From contig CM035807.1 of the NCBI GenBank assembly GCA_020466095.1, forward strand, positions 42,886,400 to 42,950,399: 64,000 nucleotides of DNA, given 5' to 3'. The notes under the pieces are model-generated. The model was not told the origin of the DNA. It did not search any database and worked only from the letters and a program-made list of their open reading frames with translations. The translations under genes and the position numbers were made by a program. Source of the DNA: Chlorops oryzae. Taxonomy: Eukaryota; Arthropoda; Insecta; Diptera; Chloropidae. Positions 46,001-55,400 of the stretch are shown here, piece after piece. Numbering within the stretch: the stretch's first letter is position 1; each line of letters begins with the position of its first letter.

Positions 46001-46325
46001 TGTCGGAGAAGGCTTATTAGCTGTGCCTTCGTTATACGTGCAAGGATCTTAATCAGCCTGCATTGTATTAGCTTGTCCCAGATATTGCAGTGTGATACGT
46101 TTTCCGTTTGAATCCTATTCTTCTTGTTTCATAAACCTCTTTTTTCCTTTATATTTTTTCCCAAGTCAATTAAATTCAATTCAAATCTTACTTGCCCCTA
46201 TTTTATACTTTTCGAACGTGTAGTAGCACACTCGGAAAAGGCTCTACGCTTTTCACCTCGATTTCTGGAAAACTTCTCTCATCATACCACCATTGAATGT
46301 TTCATTAATATTACAGTCATCGACA
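46001..46325 (-). repeat. 5' LTR of the 40-46 kb gypsy element
   Basis: 325 bp, starts TGTCGGAGAAGG and ends TCATCGACA in plus orientation. Confidence 0.88.
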
Positions 46326-46333
46326 TATATATA

Positions 46334-46848
46334 CAGGGTGTTCCGTACTAACGTGCTTTTCTTTATAGGGTTGGTAGAGGGGGTCATTGTGAACAAAAAA
46401 TCGTATGAGAGGGGGGGGTCTAAAATGTAACCCTGAGGAGTTATAGGGCCTTAAAGTTTTTAGGCAGTGAGTCGAGAAAAATAATTCTCCCACGATAATG
46501 GTTTATCGTAGGGAAAAAACTGAAATGCAGTTTGAAAGCTAATTGTATGGGCTTTTAAGAAAAATTAAGTTGCTGGTCAAAATTTGAGCCATTGAGGGAA
46601 AAATAAATGGTCAAAGTCAAAAATTCTGAAAAAATTTTCATTTTTTCGACTTTGAGAGCCATTTTGGTATGAAAAAGGTCGTATTAACACATACTTTTCT
46701 AATTTTTTTTCCAAATCTACGTTAAATTTCCTTTAAAACGTTGGTACATTTGTCATACCTTGTTAGCGGTTTAACCTCAGGAAAAATAGGTTTCAAAAAC
46801 AAAAACAAACTTGAACTTTTTTTTTTCAATTTAATTTTATTTGTAAAC
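46334..46848. repeat. Left 515-bp terminal inverted repeat of the DD41D element
   Basis: Pairs with 48027-48541 throughout. Subterminal features include a run of G (46411-46419) and 'gttagcggtttaacctcagg'. Confidence 0.9.
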
Positions 46849-46890
46849 TGTTAACGTTCGCATAAATTTAAAACAAAATTTGTTTTATTC

Positions 46891-47943
46891 TTACAGGACG
46901 TTTTCAAATTGGTGGCCGGACCTATGTACGCAACAGTTCGCTCTTTTTAGAATTTCATGACATAGATTTGTATTTGGTAATTCTTCTCTTACAATATTGA
47001 AAGCTTCCATGATACGGCCTATTAAATGTGGTCTTGACCGAACGGGAGCTGAATATACGATTTCCTTCAGTCGACCCCACAAAAAGAAATCTAAAGGTGT
47101 AAGGTCTGGTGATCGTGGTGGCCATTTCACCGGACCATTCCTTCCAATCCATCTATTTCGATAGTTTTCGTCTAAGAAGTCCCTTACAATTGCACCAAAA
47201 TGTGCTGGAGCACCATCATGCTGGTAAATTATTTGGTTCCTCACCATCAACGGCACATCTTCTAGAAGTTCCGGTAGATTTGCTTCTAAAAACTCAACGT
47301 ACAGCCGCGAATTCAGATTTGAGTCAAATACATGGGGACCAATTAAATTTGAACCAATTATACCAGCCCAAACATTGACAGAAAATTTAAATTGTGACCC
47401 ACCCACTCGCATAGCTTGCGGGTTCGATTGAGACCAAAGGTGTGCGTTGTGGAAATTAAAAACCCCGTCCTTTGTAAAAGTGGACTCATCAGTCCATAAT
47501 ACGTGGGGAATGTTGTCGGCATTTGCTATGATCCATTCGGAAAACTGTGTTCTTTTTGCATAGTCGCTCGGTAAAAGCTCTTGCACAGGAGTAAAATGGT
47601 ATGGATGGAGACGTTCCTTGTGAAGGATTCTCCATACCTGAGTTTGTGAGACTCCAGTTCTTCCGCTTATTCGTCGAATGCTTATGGATGGGTCCGCTCG
47701 AACAGCTTGCAAAACATTTTCTTCTTCTGCAACATCCCTAACTGCTACACCAACATCAACTCTAGGCCGTGCAAAAGAGCCACATTCGCGAAGGCGTCTG
47801 AAACAGTTTTCAAATGTTCTTTCGTGGGGTACTGTACGTTCAGGAAATCGCCTAGTGTACTCCCTGCGAGCTTCTGCCTGGTTTCCGTTTGCAAACCCCA
47901 AAATGAACACCATGTCAGCATATTCCTCACTGGAATATGCCAT
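46891..47943 (-). CDS. DD41D transposase, apparently intact
   Basis: A 350-codon frame from MAYSSEEYADMVFILG; an in-frame ATG 60 bp upstream (48003) would add 20 residues of TIR-encoded sequence and is less likely the start. The N-terminal part has a DUF4817-type helix-turn-helix (SEEYADMVFILGFANGNQ; FRRLRECGSF), then a second HTH (RRISGRTGVSQTQVWRILHK). The catalytic domain has Asp 152 in LWTDEST, Asp 243 in YQHDGAPAH and Asp 285 in SPDLTPLDFFLWG; 41 residues lie between the last two, which defines the DD41D spacing of rosa-type elements. The protein ends in a His/Cys-rich tail (CCVHRSGHQFENVL). No stop or shift: with matching TIRs the element could be active. Confidence 0.93.
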   Translation of the reverse strand: MAYSSEEYADMVFILGFANGNQAEARREYTRRFPERTVPHERTFENCFRRLRECGSFARPRVDVGVAVRDVAEEENVLQAVRADPSISIRRISGRTGVSQTQVWRILHKERLHPYHFTPVQELLPSDYAKRTQFSEWIIANADNIPHVLWTDESTFTKDGVFNFHNAHLWSQSNPQAMRVGGSQFKFSVNVWAGIIGSNLIGPHVFDSNLNSRLYVEFLEANLPELLEDVPLMVRNQIIYQHDGAPAHFGAIVRDFLDENYRNRWIGRNGPVKWPPRSPDLTPLDFFLWGRLKEIVYSAPVRSRPHLIGRIMEAFNIVREELPNTNLCHEILKRANCCVHRSGHQFENVL

Positions 47944-48026
47944 TTTGGAATTCCAAAATAACTCAAAGCTTATTTTACAAAAGACTTTTCCATAAATGAT
48001 CATGGCTAACTCGACAAATATCTTCT

Positions 48027-48541
48027 GTTTACAAATAAAATTAAATTGAATAAAAAAAGTTCAAGTTTGTTTTTGTTTTTGAAACCTATTTTTCCTGAGG
48101 TTAAACCGCTAACAAGGTATGACAAATGTACCAACGTTTTAAAGGAAATTTAACGTAGATTTGGAAAAAAATGAGAAAAGTATGTGTTAATACGACCTTT
48201 TTCATACCAAAATGGCTCTCAAAGTCGAAAAAATGAAAATTTTTTCAGAATTTTTGACTTTGACCGTTAATTTTTCCCTCAATGGCTCAAATTTTGACCA
48301 GCAACTTAATTTTTCTTAAAAGCCCATACAATTAGCTTTCAAACTGCATTTCAGTTTTTTCCCTACGATAAACCATTATCGTGGGAGAATTATTTTTCTC
48401 GACTCACTGCCTAAAAACTTTAAGGCCCTATAACTCCTCAGGGTTACATTTTAGACCCCCCCCCTCTCATACGATTTTTTGTTCACAATGACCCCCTCTA
48501 CCAACCCTATAAAGAAAAGCACGTTAGTACGGAACACCCTG
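48027..48541. repeat. Right 515-bp terminal inverted repeat of the DD41D element
   Basis: Inverse of 46334-46848. It overlaps no part of the transposase frame that starts at 47943; the promoter presumably lies within or just inside this arm. Confidence 0.9.
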
Positions 48542-48994
48542 TATATATATATGTTTTTTTTTATATACAGTTTTTTATCAAGGTTCTCTGTTATGCCCTT
48601 ATTGGGATTCTATTGCTAAAATGTCCTCCGGAAGTTTCACTCACACCCGGACCCTGACAAATTAGGTTTCACCACTCTTCGACAGGTTATAGCAGTGCAG
48701 TATAAAAAGGATTAAAACAAAATAATTGATACAATTCGGTACATTTATGTCGTTTTTCATTGAAGTGCCTTTCGGAAGTTTCACTCACGCCCAGGCCCCA
48801 CTTTGGTTGCACCACTGTTCAGAAGGTTCCAATGAATAACTCATATATATGCAATATATATCAATCTTACGGCACTGTGGCCAAAAGTCTTTGTTTCATT
48901 TGTTATGATTTGTAAGTTTGAACGCCGTTCTGTTGTGAAAGGATCGTGGTTCGTTCCCGACTATCCTTAGACGAATACCGGCTGCGCCATAAAA
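48542..48994 (-). other. Leader region and PBS of the 25-kb LTR element
   Basis: Lies between the DD41D insertion and the 5' LTR at 48995. The PBS is at 48989-48976. The copies of 'ggaagtttcactcac(a/g)ccc' at 48631 and 48773 form an imperfect direct repeat of about 140 bp. No coding sequence recognised. Confidence 0.55.
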
Positions 48995-49461
48995 TGTTGC
49001 GTGCTGGGGCTGGACGTCTAAACGTTATTGGAGTCCTTTTTCTTCTTATATATGACAATCCTATTCTGTCTTACTTAACTGCCCTAATCCCTAGCTAGCA
49101 CTGAGATCCACTCTTTGTCGTCCTGGCTTGTAAGTAGGTGCGCCAAAGTTTAGGTCTGATTAGACTTTCGATTCCAAACTGTACGACCCCGTCCATAGAT
49201 CGAAGCTTCGTTGTTCTTGCTCGCATTCTCAAGTCAACGATAGTCTATCCGCTTTTCTGCCGGCGCAGTGTTTGTTTATTGCTTTTTCGTTTTGCCTTGA
49301 ACTTTTCGTGGCAGGCTGTTGTTGTTGTTATTGAAGGGTATCGGATTTCATGCTTGGTGTTGTGTCGTCGAACTCCTCTGAATTTTGATTTATTCGTACT
49401 TTCGGCTTGGTGCTGTTAACGTGACGTTGGAGTGTGACGTGACGCTGTTTGACTCGCAACA
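48995..49461 (-). repeat. 5' LTR of the 25-kb LTR element
   Basis: 467 bp, TGTTGC...GCAACA in plus orientation, colinear with 24168-26454 but lacking an internal block of about 400 bp. Directly followed by the target copy ACTT and the second part of the BEL LTR. Confidence 0.82.
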
Positions 49462-49801
49462 ACTTCCTTTGGTCGCGATGTGGCTTGAAAAATCGACTGA
49501 TGGTGGTTGATCAAATAGACGCGACACTCGCGATTTAAGACTTAGATTTTAGATTCACTGTAGAAAAAACCCGACAGGCCTTTAAATTTTTTTGCACAGA
49601 ATTGAAACTCGGATCAAAAACGAAAACGCGTGTTCGGGCGACCGTTGGAAAGAAATAATCCAGTAGTGAAAGACTGGTGTTAACAATCCAGCCCTGCGGA
49701 GAAAAGCGCGAGCAGCTGGGCTTGAAGTGCTGGCCTGCTTTTTTGCGTTTTTTCGCCGCTGGTGGGATTTAGCTGCGTAGCGACAGTGGCAAAAACGGAC
49801 A

Positions 49802-50330
49802 GTCAAAAAGCTTGAAAACGAGGAAGAGAGGAGCAAAGCGCTTGCAATCATCACATTTCAACTTAAATATCCTCATCCCTTACTATAAACATTTTGCAAC
49901 TACTTTTTTGGTGCAATAATTCTCAAATGGGTGCCATCTAAACACCCAGCGACACCAGGTAGTCCAGAGCGTGCATAAAAATATTGTTTCGCCGAACATT
50001 TATTTTCTCTGTTCATTTCAGCGATTATTCATTTCCCACAAATTCTTGATTCCATGATTTCTAAAATTTCCTTTAAAACCAACGACACTGTTGGTTGAGA
50101 AAATGCCACATTAAAATCGATAGCGCTGCATTTTTGGTAGCTGCCTTTAGCCAAAAAAGTGCACAACACAACTTTAAAATTGGATGTATTGCAGTCCCGA
50201 AAAAAATTGATTTAAAGTAATCTTTGATTTCGTCATCTATATAGCGGCACGCGTCTTCGTTCAAACGGTAGTGTTTTTGTAAACCTAAGCCTTTCGAAAT
50301 TATTATATTTTTAAAATTTAAATTTTCTTA
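49802..50330 (-). pseudogene. PIF/Harbinger transposase pseudogene, N-terminal half
   Basis: The minus strand carries LNEDACRYIDDEIKDYF and ILKLCCALFWLKAATKNAAL (50264-50073), then QYFYARSGLPGVAGCLDGTH followed by LRIIAPKK (about 50000-49900), the FPGV.G..DGTH.RI..P block with the first catalytic Asp. NVYSKG-stop-GYLS-stop-NVMI ends about 45 bp before the BEL LTR. The next expected block resumes on the other side of the BEL element at 21065 and below. In-frame stops and a frameshift disable it. Confidence 0.8.
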
Positions 50331-51705
50331 CTCTGATTCCGGCAGTTGCAGAGGATTTGTGGAGTGGCGTTGTTTTCTCCGGATTTGAGACATATTGCAT
50401 AGTTTTGAAAAAATACAACTCACAGAAGTTGTAAATGACAATAGGGGCATTAATTACAGCTATTGAGCTCATTCGCATATGCAGCTATTTAAGCTGCAAG
50501 AATGACACAAGATAAAAAAAAAAACGTTGATATTGACAAAATAGAATGTTTTCTTTTCCTGTTTGTCATCATAATCATTGGATGCTAACAGTGGTAAGAG
50601 AAAACCTTATTTACATATTAGATTCCTTACAACCTAAAACACGGTGGCCTGGAACCAAATACAACCTCAAATTTCTGCCACTTCTAAGATTCTTGCGGGT
50701 TTCCATATATAGTATAGTGTGCTCATGAGCCGTGGTAAGTTTGTAAATCATCGGCTGAGCCCCTTCCAAGAAAAAGTAGTTTAAAAAAAATAAAAATATA
50801 ATTTTAAAAAAGTGAAAAATTACGTTTTTATTAATTGTTTTGGGGGAGTTGGAGGGGATTCCACGAAATAAAAAATTTTAAATCACACACCTAAACCCGA
50901 AGAATTGGTTGAAAATATTCAGGTTTTCAATATGTCCTATAAAGGTTCACTGAAAAAATACCAAAAATTGTAAAAGTTGCGCCTAAAAAAACGAAAATTT
51001 ACTCAATGAAACTCAGTCGCAAGAAAACATACTGGTGATATGGCAACTAAACAATCGAACTGAATATAGTCATCTCTTTTTTGTATACCTGTCTCTACCT
51101 TGTAAAGGAAATGACTTTGAACTTTTTATTCTGGAAATCAGTCGATTAAATAACTTGAAGAGAGCAAGACGTTTTTTCGGTTTCGTCCAGTCGCTATTAA
51201 ATACTTAGCGAAGACGTAGTAGACAGATTGCGCGAATTTTCTAACCTATAACATACTCTTATGCACATTGGATAATCATTGTCGTTTAAACTAATTTTGT
51301 AGTACGTTGCGGAAAAAGTGCCTAAAGAAGCCGCCACACACGAGCAAAATAGGTACAAGATATGCCTACTCTGTTTGAATAAGACTACACTGAGGTATAA
51401 ACTGCAACTTAAAATCAAATCCGAGCCATATTAATTCAATATGTTTCAATAGAGAAGAAAAATAATACCGAAACATATTAAAATAACAATTTTCAACTTT
51501 GATTTGATATAGTTTCCATATATTTCGTGGAGTATGTTGAAGTTACATTGATTTGAAGTTGAACCATATTTATTTGAGATTGTTTTCCTATTAATTCGTG
51601 AATTGGGTTGAAATTTACGTTGCTACCTATTGAATCAATAAGAAACGTTATTAAATTAATACGGGAACTATTCACATAGAAAAATATGACCCCATAAAAT
51701 CGATA
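50331..51705. other. Intron sequence with a possible Ulp1-like (C48) protease fragment at 50546-50700
   Basis: The plus-strand frame at 50546 reads HHNHWMLTVVRENLIYILDS followed by LQPKTRWPG, which resembles the HW..v.i....I.i.DSL block around the catalytic His and Asp of Ulp1-type SUMO proteases. Such domains occur as passengers in several transposons. It is isolated, about 50 codons long and not part of a larger frame. The rest shows nothing recognisable. Confidence 0.4.
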
Positions 51706-52160
51706 CACCGAGAGAAAAAAAGACAATGCAAAATCGTAGTGGATCGTACACACAAAAACATTGGGCAATGCTAAAAATACCAATGTTATTTTGAAGCTGG
51801 ATCGATGTTGAAACAGCATTACATTGCGATGTTGAAACAGCAAAACAACATAAATTCTTTTTCAGTAATCAGTGAAGACAAAATAAAACAAAAAACCATG
51901 TATACTGATAAACCATTGATAATTACGATAGTGATAAGCGACGACTCAACATTGGACAATGTTGATTTAACATTGAACCAATGACGATTTAACATTGGAC
52001 AATGTTGATTTCGCATTGCACCAACGGCGATTTAACATTGGCAAATGTTGAAAAATCAACATCAACATTTCACATTTTTCCACGTTACGTCAAAATCGTA
52101 AACGTTTAGTGACAATTTAACATTGTTTCATTACGATTTTACATTGTTTTTCGCTCGGTG
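51706..52160. mobile_element. TA-flanked TIR element (CACCGAGnGAAAAA ends) with internal ACATTG palindrome repeats
   Basis: CACCGAGAGAAAAAAAGACA (51706) and the inverse of CACCGAGCGAAAAACAATG (ending 52160) are bordered by TA on both sides. The right third contains repeated 'acgatttaacattggacaat-gttgattt' units (51945-52065), each with an ACATTG...CAATGT palindrome. Non-coding; it ends 181 bp from the exon donor at 52341. Confidence 0.7.
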
Positions 52161-52341
52161 TAGGGAAATTTCTGTTACGTCAAATGGGAAAAACTCGTTG
52201 CAATTATTTTATAGCATATAGAAGGGTTTTGTAATAAAACAAGTTGCAAATAAGCCAACCTGAGTCTTTTAGATTTTAAGAGGATATATGTGTTATACTT
52301 ATTTAAAAAAAATAGATATCTGTTTTCTGTGCAATACTTAC

Positions 52342-53067
52342 AATAACAAGTTGATGGTCGCCTTCCCATGACTCGTAACGATTTCCATGCGCTAGTGGAC
52401 CAACCCAATTATTGAGTATGATTGAGTTGCAGCTGTCGTCTGTTATGTTGTTGCTAAAGTTACTTGGATTGCATTTTCTAGCCGTTTGATTTTTTCCTTC
52501 TTTAGTTGCCAAATTGGTACTCGAACATAAGCGCCACTCAGAAACGTAACCAAAAATTAGAGTCCCAATCAAAAAAAAAACGGCGAATGCTAAAGAAATT
52601 GAGATCACAGCGGTTTGTGTTGAATAATCCACCGCTTCATCTGCAGGCATTGATTCAGAATTGCCACTAATTTTTCTCTGGAGGTGATCTTCTTTCCTCT
52701 TAAGAGATGACTCCAACTCATTTTGAAAAGAAAAATTTTTGTGCATTGAATCAATTGACTCATGTGGTTCAGTCTCAGTTGAAGCAACGCCATTTAAAAA
52801 GGTTGATTTGACGATTTCATGTGAATTAACAGCTGCTTGACTTGGATAATTATTTATATGGTCTTGATTACGGAAACTATTTTTTATCTTTCCAAAGTGG
52901 TTCCACTGATCTAAAGAGGGAAAAATGTGGGTTCTGTTATTAACTACGTTCGGCGTGGGTCTCGGCCTTGTGCTCCCAGGTTTATCAAGGATGTTTACGA
53001 AGATTTCATTCTTAGTAGTCAGCTGCCCATCCGAAACTGTAATGTAAAAAAAAAAGTTTTCTCCGGC
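52342..53067 (-). CDS. Cad96Ca: Cad96Ca-like exon: end of cadherin repeat, stalk, transmembrane helix and juxtamembrane region
   Basis: This 726-bp exon (242 codons, phase 0 to phase 0) begins after a TTTTTTCCGCAG acceptor and ends at a consensus GTAAGT donor (52341-52336). The first residues (AGENFFFYITVSDGQ) are the last strands of a cadherin repeat and continue directly from the preceding exon. A Ser/Asn/Pro-rich stalk follows, then about 24 hydrophobic residues around exon residues 155-180 (AVISISLAFAVFFLIGTLIF) that form a single-pass transmembrane helix. The remaining residues would be cytoplasmic and include SIILNNWVGPLAHGNRYESW, which I recognise as Cad96Ca-type juxtamembrane sequence. 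The long Asn-rich stalk has several possible N-glycosylation sites (NRT, NFS). No stop or frameshift was seen, so the exon looks functional although BEL/Pao debris starts only 240 bp upstream. Confidence 0.85.
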
Positions 53068-53920
53068 CTGCGGAAAAAACTCAAATCAGGTTTTTGATAT
53101 CAACTTATATAACTGATTACACAGGCACACAAAATCAAGTTCCCTTAAGTTCTTTAAAAAACAAAGAAGCTATCGGGTATGTGATTGTTTTCCTTTCTCT
53201 GGCAAAGGTAATTCAATTCGAAAACTGATGTGATATACATATTTCCCTTTACCAAACTTGAGAGGAAATTTTAAATATGTAATTCAAAAAGCTAATTTCT
53301 CAACCATTGTTTAGTTACCCAACTCGTTGCGGGTATCACGACAAGTAAATTTAGCAAGAGGAAGGTGACAATAGAGAAGTACTAAATGGTCACGTACCTT
53401 GCAGATGCCGGCGAGACCGCTGATGTTCCGGATGGACTTTTACTTACAGTTGATATTGAGGCTCCCGCTGTTGATGAACCGAGGATTCAGCTGACGATAA
53501 TATTGCGCGTTGCGATTGGCTTTTTGCTACTCTTTCGGACTTTTTCACGAGAACTCGACACAACTGCACTACTTTCGGTTTTGTTTTAGTTTTTTGCATA
53601 CGAAAAGAGTTTATTAGCGAATAATGGAATCAGATTTAGACCGTTGAGTTCTTGTGAACGAATTCCCTTGAATTGATATAAATACTGAATGTTGTCAGCC
53701 TTAGTTATGGGAAAAATCAAGCATCTATGCGCAATAAGTGTTGCCCCATTTTTCCCGTTTTTCGCCAGTGTAATGGTTTCCTTGCGTAGCGGCAGTAGTT
53801 AAAATGAACATACTACCGGCTTGCGTAATGCAATCGAAGCTGAACGGTATGGGCGCGGCTGGAAGGGCACAAATGGAAGGGGGCGTTGCGACGGTGAGTG
53901 ACGAGGATAAGTAAGTAACA

Positions 53921-54642
53921 CTAGCCGACTCCCCTGTGGTGATACGCAGAGCGTATCATTTTGCCAAAGTATAACACTGTGGATCTCGTATTGTTAAGCA
54001 AATCCTCCTGAATCGAAAAGCTGGATGATGATTGTGCAGCTTGAATACTGTTCACAGCATTCGTTGGATACGGGACCACCTGAAGACTGAACTTTTTGCT
54101 AGTAGACTGCAACCGACATTGATTTGGAATTCTGACAGCAGTACTCGGGAGGATTTCCGAGCAATTGACCAAATCGATGCGTCCTGGGTGCATGAAGTGA
54201 GGATCTTGAAGCTCCAGGGAGCCATCTTTTTGCTGACGAGATTTGTTGCTCTCGCTGAGAGAAGCCAAATTGTTTAGTTTGGCGGAACAACGGCATCCAC
54301 CTGCTCTTGAAACTCAGAACGCAAAATGACCGAGATGAAATTGCATTCTCCTTTTGCGGGTGGAGATCTCCACCCGCCAATGTCACAGAGTTTATAAAAT
54401 TTTGGCAATGTGGGAAGATTGAGAAATTTTTGTGTGCTTTCGTCGAGGAATGTGTGCTGAGAGGCTTGATCCAAGAGCGCTCGCACGGTGAATCGCTCGC
54501 TCTGCTGAAAAATATGCAGGAGAGCGATGGGTACAAATATTTCAGTATGCCCGTCAGCCATTTCCGTGTTTGCTTGTCGTGTGGACGTAAGTGCCAAGGA
54601 AGAAAGCATTATCGGGTTTTGTGAAGAGGTGCCCTTCTTCAA
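53921..54642 (-). pseudogene. Pao-type protease pseudogene of the second BEL derivative
   Basis: FVPIALLHIFQQSERFTVRA then LLDQASQHTFLDESTQKFL (54550-54440) is a well-preserved Pao retropepsin active-site region (ALLD.GSQ form with Ala for Gly). LELQDPHFMHPGRIDLVNCS (54230-54170) is the next block. A shift lies between the two near 54290, and the reading collapses after 54120. Confidence 0.82.
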
Positions 54643-55029
54643 CGAGCCTAGCGTCTAGAGTGACGTGGAGAAAGCTGAACCATTCGTTGATGTAACAGGA
54701 GCGGGTCCATGCCGTGGGGCGCTAGGCAAAAGGACCTTGGTATTGCTGTTAGCCACGTGTGCGTTGGTTAGACGAGAAGAAATCAGGACTTCCACTGGCG
54801 AAAGAGACGTCGCCGGTCCATATAGCTGTGTCTAGTGCCGCTTCTTACACTTTGACATCGACATGGACTGCTACATTTGACTGAACCCTGGAAGGCGGGT
54901 AGACAACTATAGCGTCTGTTATGTTGAGTAATAAATCGATGATGATCGGCGACCGTCATGTTCAAAAAAAAGGGTCATTGTCTTATTGTATGAGCACCTT
55001 TACATAGACTACAGATGATTTTTGCCTGC

Positions 55030-55400
55030 TTACGCGTATGAAAAACGGGGCGGAGAAGAACTTTTCACATTAGGGGTGTGGTATTGAATGCTAGACGTCG
55101 GAGCTTCAGAGGTTGCAAAGAGGTCCAATTGCTCGAGAAGATGGGCCTTCGCTTGGTAATAAAGCATGCGGTACTCATCAGGAAAATTTGTAAGATTATT
55201 TACGGCGTCCACGTTTCTCACATCCTGCAGAGAAGTGTCGTCGTAAGCCGTCCTCAGCCTTTTCCACACTGATTCAAGGTCGAGGGCTCTCTGACGACAT
55301 CTTGCAGAAATCTAGGCGAGTTAAGTTCATCATTCCTCTTACTTAATGTGCACGCGTCCTTGAGTCGTATCGCAACATCGTTTAAATTGGCACCCAAAGC
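55030..55400 (-). pseudogene. BEL/Pao gag remnant
   Basis: MWKRLRTAYDDTSLQDVRN and the following MLYYQAKAHLLEQLDLF fit a BEL-type gag helical region (W..L...YD....). The upstream frame around 55400-55320 (MALGANLNDVAIRLKDACTL type) looks like the gag start but includes shifts. Assignment is by position between PBS and protease as much as by sequence. Confidence 0.5.

Larger units (their letters stand above)
40281..46325 (-). mobile_element. Ty3/gypsy LTR retrotransposon, mutated, with a mariner inserted near its 3' LTR
   Basis: The LTRs TGTCGGAGAAGG...CATCGACA at 40281-40593 and 46001-46325 (TGTCG/CGACA ends) flank minus-strand gag and pol relics. TATA repeats border both LTRs, so the target duplication (about ATATA) cannot be delimited exactly. 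After the 5' LTR the sequence TCAGAAGTGGGAACCAGCC (46000-45982) is the PBS region; the tRNA is not identified. Confidence 0.88.
46334..48541 (-). mobile_element. DD41D (rosa-type) Tc1/mariner transposon with 515-bp terminal inverted repeats
   Basis: It begins CAGGGTGTTCCGTACTAACG and ends with the exact inverse; TA flanks it (46332-46333, 48542-48543). The two 515-bp arms (46334-46848 and 48027-48541) differ at only a handful of positions seen by eye (for example cggtcaa versus tggtcaa, and one base in the T run). The transposase gene fills the space between the arms. Confidence 0.93.
24168..49461 (-). mobile_element. LTR retrotransposon (probable Ty3/gypsy type, tRNA-Ser-like PBS) with LTRs 25 kb apart, filled with nested elements
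   Basis: The LTRs start TGTTGC/TGTTGT on the coding strand and end CA. The 3' LTR is 24168-26454 (including a Transib insertion) and the 5' LTR is 48995-49461. ACTT flanks both outer ends (24164-24167 and 49462-49465). Next to the 5' LTR, TGGCGCAGCCGGTA (48989-48976) is a PBS of the type used by 17.6/297-like elements; next to the 3' LTR, GAGGAGGAGAGGGA (26468-26455) is a polypurine tract. Own interior is reduced to about 0.99 kb (26455-27448) and 0.45 kb (48542-48994) plus unidentified remnants; no gag or pol of its own was recognised. Confidence 0.78.
21066..49801 (-). mobile_element. BEL/Pao LTR retrotransposon derivative (no pol), with its 5' LTR split by a 25-kb nested insertion
   Basis: The 3' LTR is 21066-21599 (534 bp). 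The 5' LTR is in two parts, 23966-24167 and 49462-49801, which join at a shared ACTT into 538 bp colinear with the 3' LTR. Between the LTRs on the minus strand are a PBS (23942-23965, TGGCGATTCTGCCAGGATTC), a hAT insertion (22527-23528) and a Pao-type protease relic. No reverse transcriptase or integrase is present in the 1.4 kb of its own interior. The element sits inside a Harbinger transposase gene. Confidence 0.8.

Noticed and set aside
9138..46325. Envelope gene of an insect endogenous retrovirus in the gypsy elements
   Set aside because: No reading frame with signal peptide, cleavage site or membrane anchor follows pol in any of the gypsy-type elements.
49462..49801. Independent truncated BEL LTR
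   Set aside because: It joins exactly with 23966-24167 at the duplicated ACTT to rebuild one 5' LTR, so it is the displaced half of the BEL element at 21066.
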